A DNA stretch of 64,000 bases. Origin: Anthoceros angustus. Its lineage: Eukaryota; Streptophyta; Anthocerotopsida; Anthocerotales; Anthocerotaceae. The stretch is taken from assembly GCA_010909165.1 (NCBI GenBank), contig VJWM01000126.1, positions 496,001 to 560,000 of the forward strand. Reading direction: 5' to 3'. The notes below the pieces were generated by a model. It ran no database searches. It had not been told where the DNA came from and worked only from the letters and a program-made list of their open reading frames with translations. Both the position numbers and the translations under genes were made by a program. Below are positions 54,213 through 64,000 of the stretch, one piece after another. Numbering within the stretch: position 1 is the first letter of the stretch; each line of letters starts with the position of its first letter.

Positions 54213-57200
54213 GGACCTTGGAGGTCTGGCGGCCTAGCCCAAGGAGGAAGAGGGGAGGGTGCCGAGCCCTCAAGGCGAAGGGAAGATAGGTCCAGACAGA
54301 GCCGGCGCTAAGGCGGACGCAACGACCACCAACGGGTCGATATCCGACCGCTGGATGGGGGCCGGTGGCCCGGATCATCGCCCATCGAACCTACTCACCA
54401 AGGTGGATCACCTTGGTGATAATCTATTGGTGTTCCCGCGCGCTGCGCCGGGGAAGAGGGCGACTGGGAAGGATTATCTTCGCCCGGTTTAGCGAGGCTC
54501 AAGCTCGGGGCGAAGCCTCGCCATCTGGCCCCCCATACCGATCCATGTATGGGGCATTTCAACTCCTCAAGGAAGGAGAGCTTGAGCGAGCCCAAAGGAC
54601 TGAGGCCTCAAGTGGAGCGGCAAGGGCGCCGAGGCGGGAGGCGGTCGTCGAAAACCAAACGGACTGGAGGAGGACGATCGAGGATTCCTGACTCCATACG
54701 GAACGGACCCCTCACCACCCAGTATGGGAAGCAATTCCCGCCTCCCTCAGGTGCCCCAACCCAGGCAGCCCGATCCGGCGAGGCGGCCCAGGCCCGGCCC
54801 CGCCAGCCATCACTCGGTGAGGCCGGACAGGAGAGGCCGAAGCGCAAGACCACGGCCTGTGCGGCACCCAGTCGGTGCAGTACCTCTTCCCTGCGGGTGG
54901 CAAGCGGAGGAAGCGATGGGAGGCGAGAAAGGGGCCAGCGCGAGGCGAGAGGACAGCGGCGGCGCATCGAGGCAGTCTGTCGCCCGGGAAGGGGCAAAAG
55001 GCGTGCTCCGGACTCCATCACCTCCGCCGAGCCCTGTGGAGGAAAGGGCGAGAAGGAGCTGCGCCAAAGGGCCAAGGAGGGGAAGCTCCGAGCCAGACTC
55101 GTGACCTAAGGGTCCCGATTGTCCGAGAACCCACCCCGACTTGCTCGGATCATGGTATGGAGGTCCTTGACGGACCGTGAGATGCCGGCCCCGCCACGGA
55201 CTTTGTGGGAGCCTCACTCAGCAGGCCGTGGAGGAAACACGGCGGTCCTGCCACCGCCATGGACGGTATGCCTGGGGTCTCGGGATGGCCGAGAAGGCCT
55301 GTGGAGGTGGAAGCCACCCGAGGCGCATGGTGCTCCTCCGTGAGCAGCTGGAGGAGCCCAGAGGCGAGAAGGAAGGCCAAGCCTCAGATTGAGGAAGGAA
55401 AACGCCGGAGGCGGAGAGGGAGGTCCGTCCATCCGCAAGGACCGGACTAAATTCCTTCACCGAGGAACAAGCAGCAAGGAGGCCCAAGCGCGGGCGGAGG
55501 ACCTCTGCAGGCAGAGGGGCGAGCGCAACAGAAGCGAGGCGCCGGCGCAAGAACGGGCGCGGATCTCGCGAGGCAGCCTGACCGACCAGAGCCAAGCTCG
55601 AGAGGCTCAGGTGAAGGTGGCCAAGGAGGCGGAGGCCACGGCGAAGGCCGATCGCGATCACTATCGGCGTGATCGGAACCGGTGGAGGCGGCCGAGAGCC
55701 GCGCCAATCAAGGCCGAGCAAGTGGTCATGGAGCAAGCACGGCCGAGCCGTGAGGAGGCATCGGAGGCCAGACCCGGGAGATTGGGGACCCCTCAGCACT
55801 GCAGGAGGTAGAAGGCGGAGGAGGCGGAGGACAACAAGGACACCTTGGAGGTCTGGCGGCCTAGCCCAAGGAGGAAGAGGGGAGTGGTGCGGGCCCCTCA
55901 AGGCGAAGGGAAGATAGGTCCGACCACGGCGATGCTAAGGCACAGGGCCAGCGGACCCTGTGTTGGGCGATATCCTGTTGGGCGGTCGAGTCGAGGCGGT
56001 GGCGGATCGCCGTCCTTTGGAACCTACCAAGGTGGATCACCTTGGTGATAATCTAATAGTGTTCTGCAGCGTTGCGGGGAAGAGGTGAGGAAGGATTATC
56101 TTACGGTTTAGCGAGGCTCAAGCTCGGGGCGAAGCCTTCGCCATCATCCCCATACGATCCATGTATGGGGCATTTGAACTCCTCGGGAAGGAGCTTGCGC
56201 TCGGGAAAGGGCTGGAGGCCCTGGGAAGTGGAGGCGGGCAAGGCCGGAGGAGGCAGTCGTCGAAAACCAAGCGGACTCGGGAGGAGGCGGGGAGGGATTC
56301 GGACTCCATCGTGGGCGGACCCCTCACCACCCAGTATGGGAAGCAATTCCCGCCTCCTCCTTCCGTGCCCCAACCCAGCAGCCGATCCCGAGGCGGCCCG
56401 GCCGGCCCGCCATGGCCATCACTCGGTGAGGCCGGACCGGGAGAGAGAAGCGCAAGACCCACACGGCTGTGGCGGCGAGTCGGTGCAGTACCTCTTCCCT
56501 GCGGGTGGCAAGCGGAGGAAGCGATGGGAGGCGAGAAGGCCGAGGCGGAGGACAGCGGCGCATCGAGCCGGTCATCGCGCGGCGGGGAAGGGGCAAAAGG
56601 CGTGCTCCGGACTCCATCACCTCCATGAGCCCGGGAGAAAAGGCGGAGAAGGAGCTCATGACCAAAAGGGCCAAGGAGGAAGCTCGAGCTCGGCCTCGGG
56701 ACCTAAGGGTCTGATTGGGTCGGAGAACCCGGTCGGACTTACTCGGGCTGGTATGGAGGTCCTTGACGGACCGTGAGATCACTCCGCTCACGGACTTTGT
56801 GGGAGCCTCAGGCGGCCGTGGAGGAAACACGGCGGGTCACAGCTACCGTCATGGACGGTATGCTCTGGGATCTGTGGGATGGCCGAGAAGGCCGGAGGTG
56901 GAAGCCACCGGGCGCATGGTGCTCCTCCGGGAGGCGGAGGCTGGAGGCCAGGCGAGAAGGCGGCTCTCGGCGGATTGAGGAAGAAGCGGGAGGCGGAGGG
57001 AGGTCTGGTCCATCGCAGGCCGGACCAAATTCCTTCAGTGGAGGAGCAGTGAGCGAGCCAAGGAGGCGGGCGGAGGACCTCTGCAGGCGGAGGAGAGCGT
57101 CGGCGGCGAAGGAAGGAGAGCTTGAGCGAGCCAAGGAGGAGGCGGAGGACCTCGGGAAGGAGGCGGCCGTGGACGAGCCAAGGCTGGAGGCTCGGTGAAG

Positions 57201-59170
57201 GTGGCCAGGAGGCGGAGGCCACGGCAGCCGATCGCGATCACTCGGCGTGATCGGGCCGGTGGAGGAGGCGGCCGGAGCCAATCGAAGGCCGAGCAGTGGC
57301 GCGGAGCAAGCAGTCGGCCGTGAGGAGGCAGGCCGGCACCGGGAGATTGGGGACCTCGAGTGCAGTGCGGGAGGTAGAAGAGGCTGGAGGACAAGGACAC
57401 CTTGGGTTGCAACTCCAAGATGCACGGAGCAGCAGGGTTCTCAGCGAGAATCCAAGACTTCGAGCGAGAGGTGGAACGCCCAGCCCGCTTGAAGACGGAG
57501 GAGAATAGGCGCGGTGCAAGGAGTTCGACGCCGCAAGGTTGCAGCAGGATGGCGGAGCCTGACGGGGATACCGCCCGCCTGGAGAAGGAAGTGGAGGACC
57601 TCCGGAAAGAATAGACGGAGGGAAGAAGGCGGGGAGGAAGGATTATCTTCGCCCGGTTTAGCGAGGCTCAAGCTCGGGGCGAAGCCTTCGCCATCATCCC
57701 CATACGATCCATGTATGGGGCATTTGAACTCCTCGGGAAGGAGCAGCGGCGCTCGGAAAGGGCTGGAAGTGGAGGCGGGCAAGGCGGAGGAGGAGGCGGT
57801 CGTCGAAAACCAAGCGGACTCGGGAGGAGGCGGAGGAGGATTCGGACTCCATCGTGGGCGGACCCCTCACCACCCGAAGTATGGGAAGCAATTCCCGCCT
57901 CCCTCCTCAGTGCCCCAGCAGGCCGATCCAGCGAGGCGGCCCAGGCCCGGCCAGGCGGCCCGGCCATCACTCGGTGAGGCCCCGCCGGACGGGAGAGAAG
58001 CGCAAGACCACGGCTACCAGCGGCAGTCGGTGCAGTACCTCTTCCCTGCGGGTGGCAAGCGGAGGAAGCGATGGGAGGCGAGAAAGGCCGAGGCGAGAGG
58101 ACAGCGGCGGCGCATCGAGCAGTCTGTCGCCCGGCAGGAAGGGGCAAAAGGCGTGCTCCGGACTCCATCACCTCCGGAGCCCGGGAGAAAAGGCGGAGGA
58201 GGAAGGAGCTCATGACCAAAAGGGCCAAGGAGGAAGCTCGGGCTCATCGGGACCTAAGGGTCTGATTGGGTCGGAGAACCCGTCCGGACTTACTCGGCTG
58301 CGGTATGGAGGTCCTTGACGGACCGTGAGATCTCCCTACGGACTTTGTGGGAGCCTCTCCACGGCCGTGGAGGAAACACGGCGGGTCACAGCTACCGTCA
58401 TGGACGGTATGCTGCAGGATACATGCGGGATGGCGAAGGCCGGAGGTGGAAGCCACCGGGCGCATGGTGCTCCTCCGGGAGGCGGTTGGAGGAGCCGAGG
58501 CGAGAAGGAAGGCAGCTCGGCGGATTGAGGAAGAAGCGGGAGGCGGAGAGGAGGTCTGGTCCATCGCAGGCCGGACCAAATTCCTTCAGGAGGAGGCAGT
58601 GAGCGAGCCAAGGAGGCCCAGCGGAGGACCTCTGCAGGCGGAGGAGGCGGTTGGAGGAGGAGGCGGCCTTGGCGCAAGCGGGGCAGGCGCGGATCTGGAG
58701 GCGGCCGTGGACGAGCCAAGGCTCGAGGTGAAGGTGGCCAGGAGGCGGAGGCCACAGCGCCGATCGCGATCACTATCGGCGTGATCGGGCCGGTGGAGGA
58801 GGCGGCGGCAGCGAAGGCCGAGCAAGTGGCAGCAAGCAGTCGGCCGTGAGGAGGCTGGAGGCCCGGCCACGGGAGATTGGGGACCTCGAGTGCAGTGCGG
58901 GAGGTAGAAGAGGCGGCGGAGGCTGGAGGACAACAAGGACACCTTGGGTTGCAACTCCAAGATGCATCGGAGGCGGGGGTTCTCAGCGAGAATCCAAGAC
59001 TTGACGAGAGGTGGAACGCCTCCGGCTCCGAACGGAGGAGAATGGCGGCGGTGCAAGGAGTTCGGCGTCGCAAGGTTGCGGCGGGATGTGGCGGAAGCCG
59101 AGTCGGACGGGGATCTGGCCGCTGGAGAAGGAAGTGGAGGACCTCGGGAAAGAATAGCGAAGGGAAAGCC
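54213..59170 (+). repeat. three tandem modules of about 1.55-1.63 kb inside the insertion
   Basis: Landmarks recur. CCTTGGAGGTCTGGCGGCC is at 54213 and 55840. GTATGGGGCATTT is near 54547, 56164 and 57713. GACGGACCGTGAGAT is near 55169, 56765 and 58317. GGGAGATTGGGGAC is near 55780, 57340 and 58870. The modules differ by many small deletions. Confidence 0.8.
55389..55811 (+). CDS. coiled-coil-like ORF piece inside the insertion
   Basis: The 140-codon frame includes KEAQARAEDLCRQRGERNRS, AREAQVKVAKEAEATAKADR and EQVVMEQARPSREEASEARP. This is an Ala/Glu/Arg/Lys-rich pattern expected of a long coiled coil. Similar charged segments occur in gag proteins of some plant retroelements, but I see no zinc knuckle and no recognisable capsid fold. 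Homologous stretches in later modules (57000-57370, 58560-58920, 60890-61260) carry frame breaks. Protein identity is unknown. The ORF may be one surviving piece of a longer gag-like frame. Confidence 0.35.
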   Translation: MRKENAGGGEGGPSIRKDRTKFLHRGTSSKEAQARAEDLCRQRGERNRSEAPAQERARISRGSLTDQSQAREAQVKVAKEAEATAKADRDHYRRDRNRWRRPRAAPIKAEQVVMEQARPSREEASEARPGRLGTPQHCRR

Positions 59171-60142
59171 TTTGGAGGAAAAGTCGGTTGCTCGTCCGGC
59201 CAGGAAGGTAGGAGCTCACCCATGGCCCGCATCATGAGCCGAACAACGACGGAGGAGGAGAACGCCAGCCAAGGTTGCAAGAGGTAACTGAGGCAGCCTT
59301 GACGGCCTCAAGAGTCCGCCTACACTGTAAGCTTGGCCACGGAGACAAAGGCCAGGCCGGGCGATCCGCCACGAGCACCTGAGGAGGGAGTACCGTGCCC
59401 GGCTCATGTGGAGGAGGCGATTCCAAGTCGATTCCGACCGCCTACTACCACGCAGAGCTCCTCAAGGCTCGAGGTCCCGCGCCACCCCAGGCAGGAGGTG
59501 GACTCCAAGGGATGGAAGGAGGAGCGAGAGGACGGACCCGGGACAACCGCTGGAGAAGGAAGTGGAGGACCTCGGGAAAGAATAGCGAAGGGAAAGCCTT
59601 TGGAGGAAAAGTCGGTTGCTCGTCCGGTTGCGAGGCGAAGGGAGCTCGGCTCCATGGCCCATGGCGGCGGGAACAACAGGAGGAGGAGAGCGTCGGCGGC
59701 GAAGGTTGCAAGGTAGCAGGCGGCCTTGGCGGCCTCAAAGTCCGCCCGCTCGGTGGTAAGCAGCCCGCGAGGCAGGCCCGGCGATCTGCTCGATTCTGGA
59801 GCACCTGGAGGAGGAGAATGCGGGTGCTCGGGCTCATGTGGAGGCGATTGAGTCGATTCCGACCGCCTACTACCGAGCTCCTCAAGGCTCTGGAGGTCTG
59901 CGCCACCCTAGGCGGGAGGTGGACTTCGGAAGGATGGAAGGAGGCGAGAGGGCGGACCGGGGCAGCCTGGCGGAGTCCTAGGAGCGCTGCTTGACGACGG
60001 CAGCAAGCAAGGAGAGCCGGAGGAACCGGAGGAGGAAGGGGCGCCACACCGAGGTAAGCCCTCGGCACCCTCGCATGGAAGGACGAGGGAGGATCTTGAG
60101 AGGAAGGGTGCAACCGGGCATTCGGGAACCAAGGGAGGGCTC

Positions 60143-62610
60143 ATGTGGAGGCGATTGACAAGTCGATTCCGACGCCTACTACCGAGCTCCTCAAGGCTGG
60201 AGGTCTGCGCCACCCTAGGCGGGAGGTGGACTTCGGAAGGATGGAAGGAGGAGGCGAGAGGGCGGACCGGGGGCAGCAACAGCAGGAGTCCTAGGGCTGT
60301 TTGGCAGCGGCAGCGGCGGGCGAGGCGGCGGAGGAGGAGGAGGGGCGCCACAGGAGGTAAGCCCTCGGCACCCTCGCATGGAAGGGGCGAGGAGGATCTT
60401 GAAGGGAAGGGTGCAACCGGGCATTCGGGAACCAAGGGAGGCTCGTGGATGAACCCGTGGCTAGCCCGGAGGAGGCATGCCGAGCACGAGGTCGGACTTT
60501 GTCCTGACCCGAGGAAGGCCGATCCCGAGGTCCGCCTCAAGGAAGTCCGACTTAGGGATCCAGACTCAGTGAGTCCGACCCGAGGTCCGGACCCTGTGGA
60601 AGGGTTGGGTCCAAGACCGACCCCAGAGGCCCGGCCCCGAGGACCTGACTCAAAGAAGGCCGGACCTAGAGGTCCGGACCCCAGAGGGAAGACCTGACCC
60701 GAGGTCCGGACCGAGTCGAGACAGTGGTCCCGAGGTCCAAACTCGGGAGTGGGGAGAGCCACCACACCAACCCCAGCAGATCCAACCTTGAGGGCCCACG
60801 CAGGGCCCGCCAGAGAGAGAAGAGGGAGGACGAGGAAGACTTGGTGGTGACGCCGTTGTCGAGGCCGGACCCGGAGGCGGAGGACCTCTGCAGGCGGAGG
60901 AGGAAGGGTCCCGCCGATCATCCGATTGGGTGCATGACCGGAGGCTCGGCTTTGGGCCGCCGGTGCCAAGAAGGAATCAGGGGCTATCCACCACCACCGA
61001 CCACGCGATAGGTGAATAGGCAGGTAGTAGGCGGCCGGCGGACGAGCCAAGGAGGCTCGGTGAAGGTGGCCAGGAGGCGGAGGCCCAGGCCGATCGCGAT
61101 CACTGGGCGTGATCGGGCCGGTGGAGGAGGCGGAGAGGGAGGCGGCCAATCGAGCAAGTGGCGCGGGCAAGCAGTCGGCCGTGAGGAGGCTGGAGGCCGG
61201 CACCGGGAGATTGGGGACCTCGAGTGCAGTGCGGGAGGTAGAAGGGGCGGGCGGAGGCTGGAGGACAACAAGGACACCTTGGGTTGCAACTCCAAGATGC
61301 ATCAGGCGGCGGGGGTTCTCAGCGAGAATCCAAGACTTGACGAGAGGTGGCCTCCAGCTCCGGAAGACGGAGGAGAATGGCGGTGCAAGGAGTTCGGCGT
61401 CGCAAGGTTGCGGCGGGATGTGGCGGAAGCCGAGGAGTCGGACGGGGATCGGCCGCTGGAGAAGGAAGTGGAGGACCTCGGGAAAGAATAGCGAGGGAGA
61501 AAGCCTTTGGAGGAAGTGATTGCTCGTCCGGTTGCGAGGAAGCGGGGAGCTCGGCTCCATGGCAGGCGGGCTGGAACAGCAGGAGGAGGAGAGCGTCGGC
61601 GTGAAGGTTGCAAGAGGTAGGAGGCGGCCTTGGCCTCAAGAGTCCGCCCGCTCGGTGGCAAGCAGCAGGCAGGCGGCGGTGGCGATCTGCTCGATTCTGG
61701 AGCACCTGGAGGAGTGCGGTGCTCGGGCTCATGTGGAGGAGGCGATTGGGTCGATTCCGACCGCCTACTACTGTGAGCTCCTCAAGGCTGGAGGTCTGCG
61801 CCACCCTAGGCGGGAGGTGGACTTCGGAAGGATGGAAGGAGGAGGCGAGAGGGCGGACCGGGGGCAGCAACAGCAGGAGTCCTAGGGCTGTTTGGCAGCG
61901 GCAGCGGCGGGCGAGGCGGCGGGAGGAGGAGGAGGGGCGCCACAGGAGGTAAGCCCTCGGCACCCTCGCATGGAAGGGGCGAGGAGGATCTTGAAGGGAA
62001 GGGTGCAACCGGGCATTCGGGAACCAAGGGAGGCTCGGTGGATGAACCCGTGGCTAGCCCGGAGGAGGCATGCCGAGCACGAGGTCGGACTTTGTCCTGA
62101 CCCGAGGAAAGGCCGATCCCGAGGTCCGCCTCAAGGAAGTCCGACTTAGGGATCCAGACTCAGTGAGTCCGACCCGAGGTCCGGACCCTGTGGAAGGGTT
62201 GGGTCCAAGACCGACCCCAGAGGCCCGGCCCCGAGGACCTGACTCAAAGAAGGCCGGACCTAGAGGTCCGGACCCGGAGGAAGGCCGGACCTAGAGGTCC
62301 GGACCGAGTCGAGACAGTGGTCCCGAGGTCCAAACTCGGGAGTGGGGAGAGCCACCACACCAACCCCAGCAGATCCAACCTTGAGGGCCCACGCAGGGCC
62401 CGCCAGAGAGAGAAGAGGGAGGACGAGGAAGACTTGGTGGTGATCGTTGTCGGCCGCACCGCCGTGGCGCAGGCTGCACTGAAGAGGAAGGGTCCGCCTC
62501 GCGGATCATCCGATTGGGTGCATGACCGGAGGCTCGGCTTTGGGCCGCCGGTGCCAAGAAGGAATCAGGGGCTATCCACCACCACCGACCACGCGATAGG
62601 TGAATAGGCA
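60143..62610 (+). repeat. tandem duplication of about 1.58 kb near the 3' end of the insertion
   Basis: The block from GGCTCATGTGGAGG...CGATTCCGACCGCCTACTAC to GGTGAATAGGCAGGTAGTAG occurs at about 60143-61030 and 61725-62615. A GAGGTCCGGACC-rich tract (RGPDP/GPDSKKAGP in translation) lies within each. Confidence 0.8.
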
Positions 62611-62689
62611 GGTAGTAGGCGGCCGGTTAGGCACACCGAAATGGCCCTCACCGTAATAGAGGTGTAATAAAGGCGCCGACCTTCGAGTA

Positions 62690-62730
62690 TAAGAGGGCTA
62701 AGGCCTAATAAATCATCTTTCTCTTGGTGT
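62690..62730 (+). promoter_or_regulatory. possible LTR-type TATA and poly(A) signals
   Basis: GAGTATAAGAGGGC is followed about 20 bp later by CCTAATAAATCATC. This arrangement is common in U3/R of plant LTRs. It supports, without proving, that the 3' end of the insertion is an LTR. Confidence 0.4.
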
Positions 62731-62907
62731 TGATGCGCGTTCTTGCGGACCTTTGTGTGTCTTCTTGCTAACGTGAGTCCCGAGTCACCGAAAGGTGCAC
62801 GGCTCCCGGGAGATTGATCGGTCCCGTGACGACCTAACGTGTTGTGGTGTGGAAGGGTGATCGGACCCGTGCTCGTCGGGCAGCGGCCCGGCAGACGTGG
62901 GCGTGTG

Positions 62908-62965
62908 GCCGGAGGAACTCGGGAGGCGTCTGAGCCGGAGGAACTCGGGAGGCGTCTGAGCCGGA
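62908..62965. repeat. 26-bp direct repeat, two copies
   Basis: GCCGGAGGAACTCGGGAGGC plus GTCTGA occurs twice in tandem. Confidence 0.9.
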
Positions 62966-63290
62966 CGGAGAGGCCCGCGAACGACGAGGAGGTCCGACTG
63001 TAACCCGCGCTGCCTTTTCTAAGACCGATGAGTGTAGCGTGAGGGAGAGAGGAAAGGACCGGATGTGTGAGTGACGAATGTGAACGATACGGACGCGAAC
63101 GGGTCCTTAAACGCTTGGCCATACCGGCCCCAGACGGTGAACGCGAGTAGTTAGGAGTATGTGCGTGAGGCCGAACGAGCGCGGTAGGAATCACCAAACG
63201 TAAACGGAGCCTATCATTCCCCTTGGGAACGGACTTCTTCCTACAACGACACGGGATTGTGCGCTATAGCCATCACCGAAAGTCGCCACA

Positions 63291-63295
63291 CTTCT
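63291..63295. repeat. target-site duplication CTTCT (right)
   Basis: This is the second copy of the duplicated target. The host sequence continues CTCCGCACATTG, exactly as in unit 2. Confidence 0.9.
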
Positions 63296-64000
63296 CTCCG
63301 CACATTGTTCCTCCAAAACTTTATGTTATCGAGAAAAGCGCATCGTAATGGCATCCATAGTCCAAGGACCGGATATCAATCTGCAATGTTAGATTCCACA
63401 AGGAGTCTCGCACCCTCGAGTCTCATCCCAAAGCTTTGTACCAATGAATTGCAAAAAATCATGCTCAACACCGGTCTCTCATGTGCACCTGTGAATTGGT
63501 GTCACGCAGTGAATCACGGTAGAAAGCAATACTGACCATAGTTAGAATCTAACAATGAAACACTAACCACTCAAAGCTTGAACATCAAGCTTTGAATATT
63601 CTTGAACATCAAGCTCGAATATTCGAGCTTGAATATCGAGCTTGAATATTCGCTTGAACAAGATGCTTGAATATTCAGCTTGAATAACATGTGTGAATAT
63701 TCGTGGGCTTGAACAACATGTGTGAATATTCGTGCTTGAACAACATGCCCGAATATTCGAGCTAACACGCGATCTAAACAACAGCGATGACACACTCCTA
63801 TGGTACACTAGGAACTACCCGTAGGAAAACAAGATGGTGGCACTCGAATCTACTAGTGGAAAAGAGAACAGAAATTAAATCAACTTACTTGACACAGGAC
63901 ATATATCCTCTTCGGGAATATCATACTCCACATCAAAATTTCTTCGACACTTCACAGGATGAAGGACAAGTTTATCGACATCTTTTGCACAGCATGCGCC
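63296..64000 (-). pseudogene. unrecognised CACTA-associated gene, continuation (unit 4, runs off window)
   Basis: This is the continuation after the insertion. The minus strand matches the ISGPWTMDAIA exon (about 63300-63500), the minisatellite intron, and the exon ending EEDICPVSSK at the right edge (63890-64000). The 5' exons lie beyond the window. Confidence 0.5.
63575..63775. repeat. 27-bp GAATATTC minisatellite, unit 4
   Basis: This is the same unit family as at 3936, with variants GAATATTCGAGCTTGAAT and GAATATTCGTGCTTGAAC. Confidence 0.85.

Larger units (their letters stand above)
53317..63290 (+). mobile_element. 9,974-bp GC-rich insertion, LTR-retrotransposon-like, no RT seen
   Basis: The element begins TGTGGACTACGG and ends AAAGTCGCCACA, that is TG...CA, and is flanked by a perfect 5-bp duplication. 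Both are hallmarks of LTR retrotransposon integration. It is much richer in GC than the surroundings. The interior holds tandem modules of about 1.55-1.63 kb rich in GAGGCGGAGG, encoding charged coiled-coil-like protein in pieces. A TATA-like and an AATAAA-like motif lie near the 3' end. I could not align two LTRs by eye and see no protease, RT or integrase. It may be a non-autonomous element with a gag-like coiled-coil ORF, or a different element class. Confidence 0.65.

Noticed and set aside
59908-61560. 550-codon minus-strand ORF in the GC-rich insertion
   Set aside because: Long stop-free frames are expected by chance at this GC content. Its Pro/Leu/Ser/Arg-rich composition mirrors the GAGG repeats on the other strand.
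62997-63290. A 295-bp 3' LTR paired with 53317-53611
   Set aside because: GCGACCACA near 53610 resembles the element's 3' end, but the two 295-bp stretches do not align by eye.

Overview
This window looks like a transposon-rich nuclear chromosome segment from a land plant or a close streptophyte relative. Supporting evidence is beta-expansin-like sequence with a plant-type intron, U2 snRNA genes with a plant USE plus TATA promoter, a CACTA-type terminus, Ty1/copia fragments and tRNA-like SINE modules. The non-LTR reverse transcriptase fragments and a Crypton-like tyrosine recombinase make me suspect a seedless lineage, but nothing here proves it. I see no single clearly intact protein-coding gene. 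Almost everything is a multi-copy, indel-riddled fragment.

The segment is a tandem array of a composite unit. Position 1 corresponds to 13710, 27594, about 47790 and about 49145, giving periods of about 13.7, 13.9, 20.2 and 1.36 kb. The order in a unit is: beta-expansin-like remnant (+); U2 snRNA copy with promoter (class A, -); CACTA-like head rich in TTGTAAA motifs; an unrecognised multi-exon gene (-) containing a 27-bp minisatellite; a VNTR and tRNA-like SINE block; a non-LTR reverse transcriptase fragment (+); a Crypton-like tyrosine recombinase gene (+); an AT-rich spacer; and a second U2 copy without the upstream element (class B, -). The next expansin remnant follows.

Units 1 (1-13.7 kb) and 2 (13.7-27.6 kb) share a Ty1/copia coding fragment bounded by a fold-back palindrome, which replaces the central-to-3' exons of the recombinase gene. 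Unit 3 (27.6-47.8 kb) lacks that replacement. It keeps the longest version of the unrecognised gene and three overlapping recombinase segments, one of which spans all catalytic boxes. It also carries an extra U2/CACTA-head duplication, a reverse transcriptase 3' fragment and a 2.1-kb insertion. Unit 4 (from 47.8 kb) begins with a tandemly duplicated expansin remnant. Its CACTA-associated gene is split at 53317-63290 by a 9,974-bp GC-rich insertion with a 5-bp target duplication and TG...CA ends.

Two themes run through the window. Local duplications repeatedly join at 7-9 nt of shared sequence. Differences between copies are mainly short indels, often at CAG/CTG/CCG positions, which suggests that some frameshifts are read or consensus errors at methylated CHG sites rather than biological mutations. 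Reading frames should therefore be judged by comparing copies.
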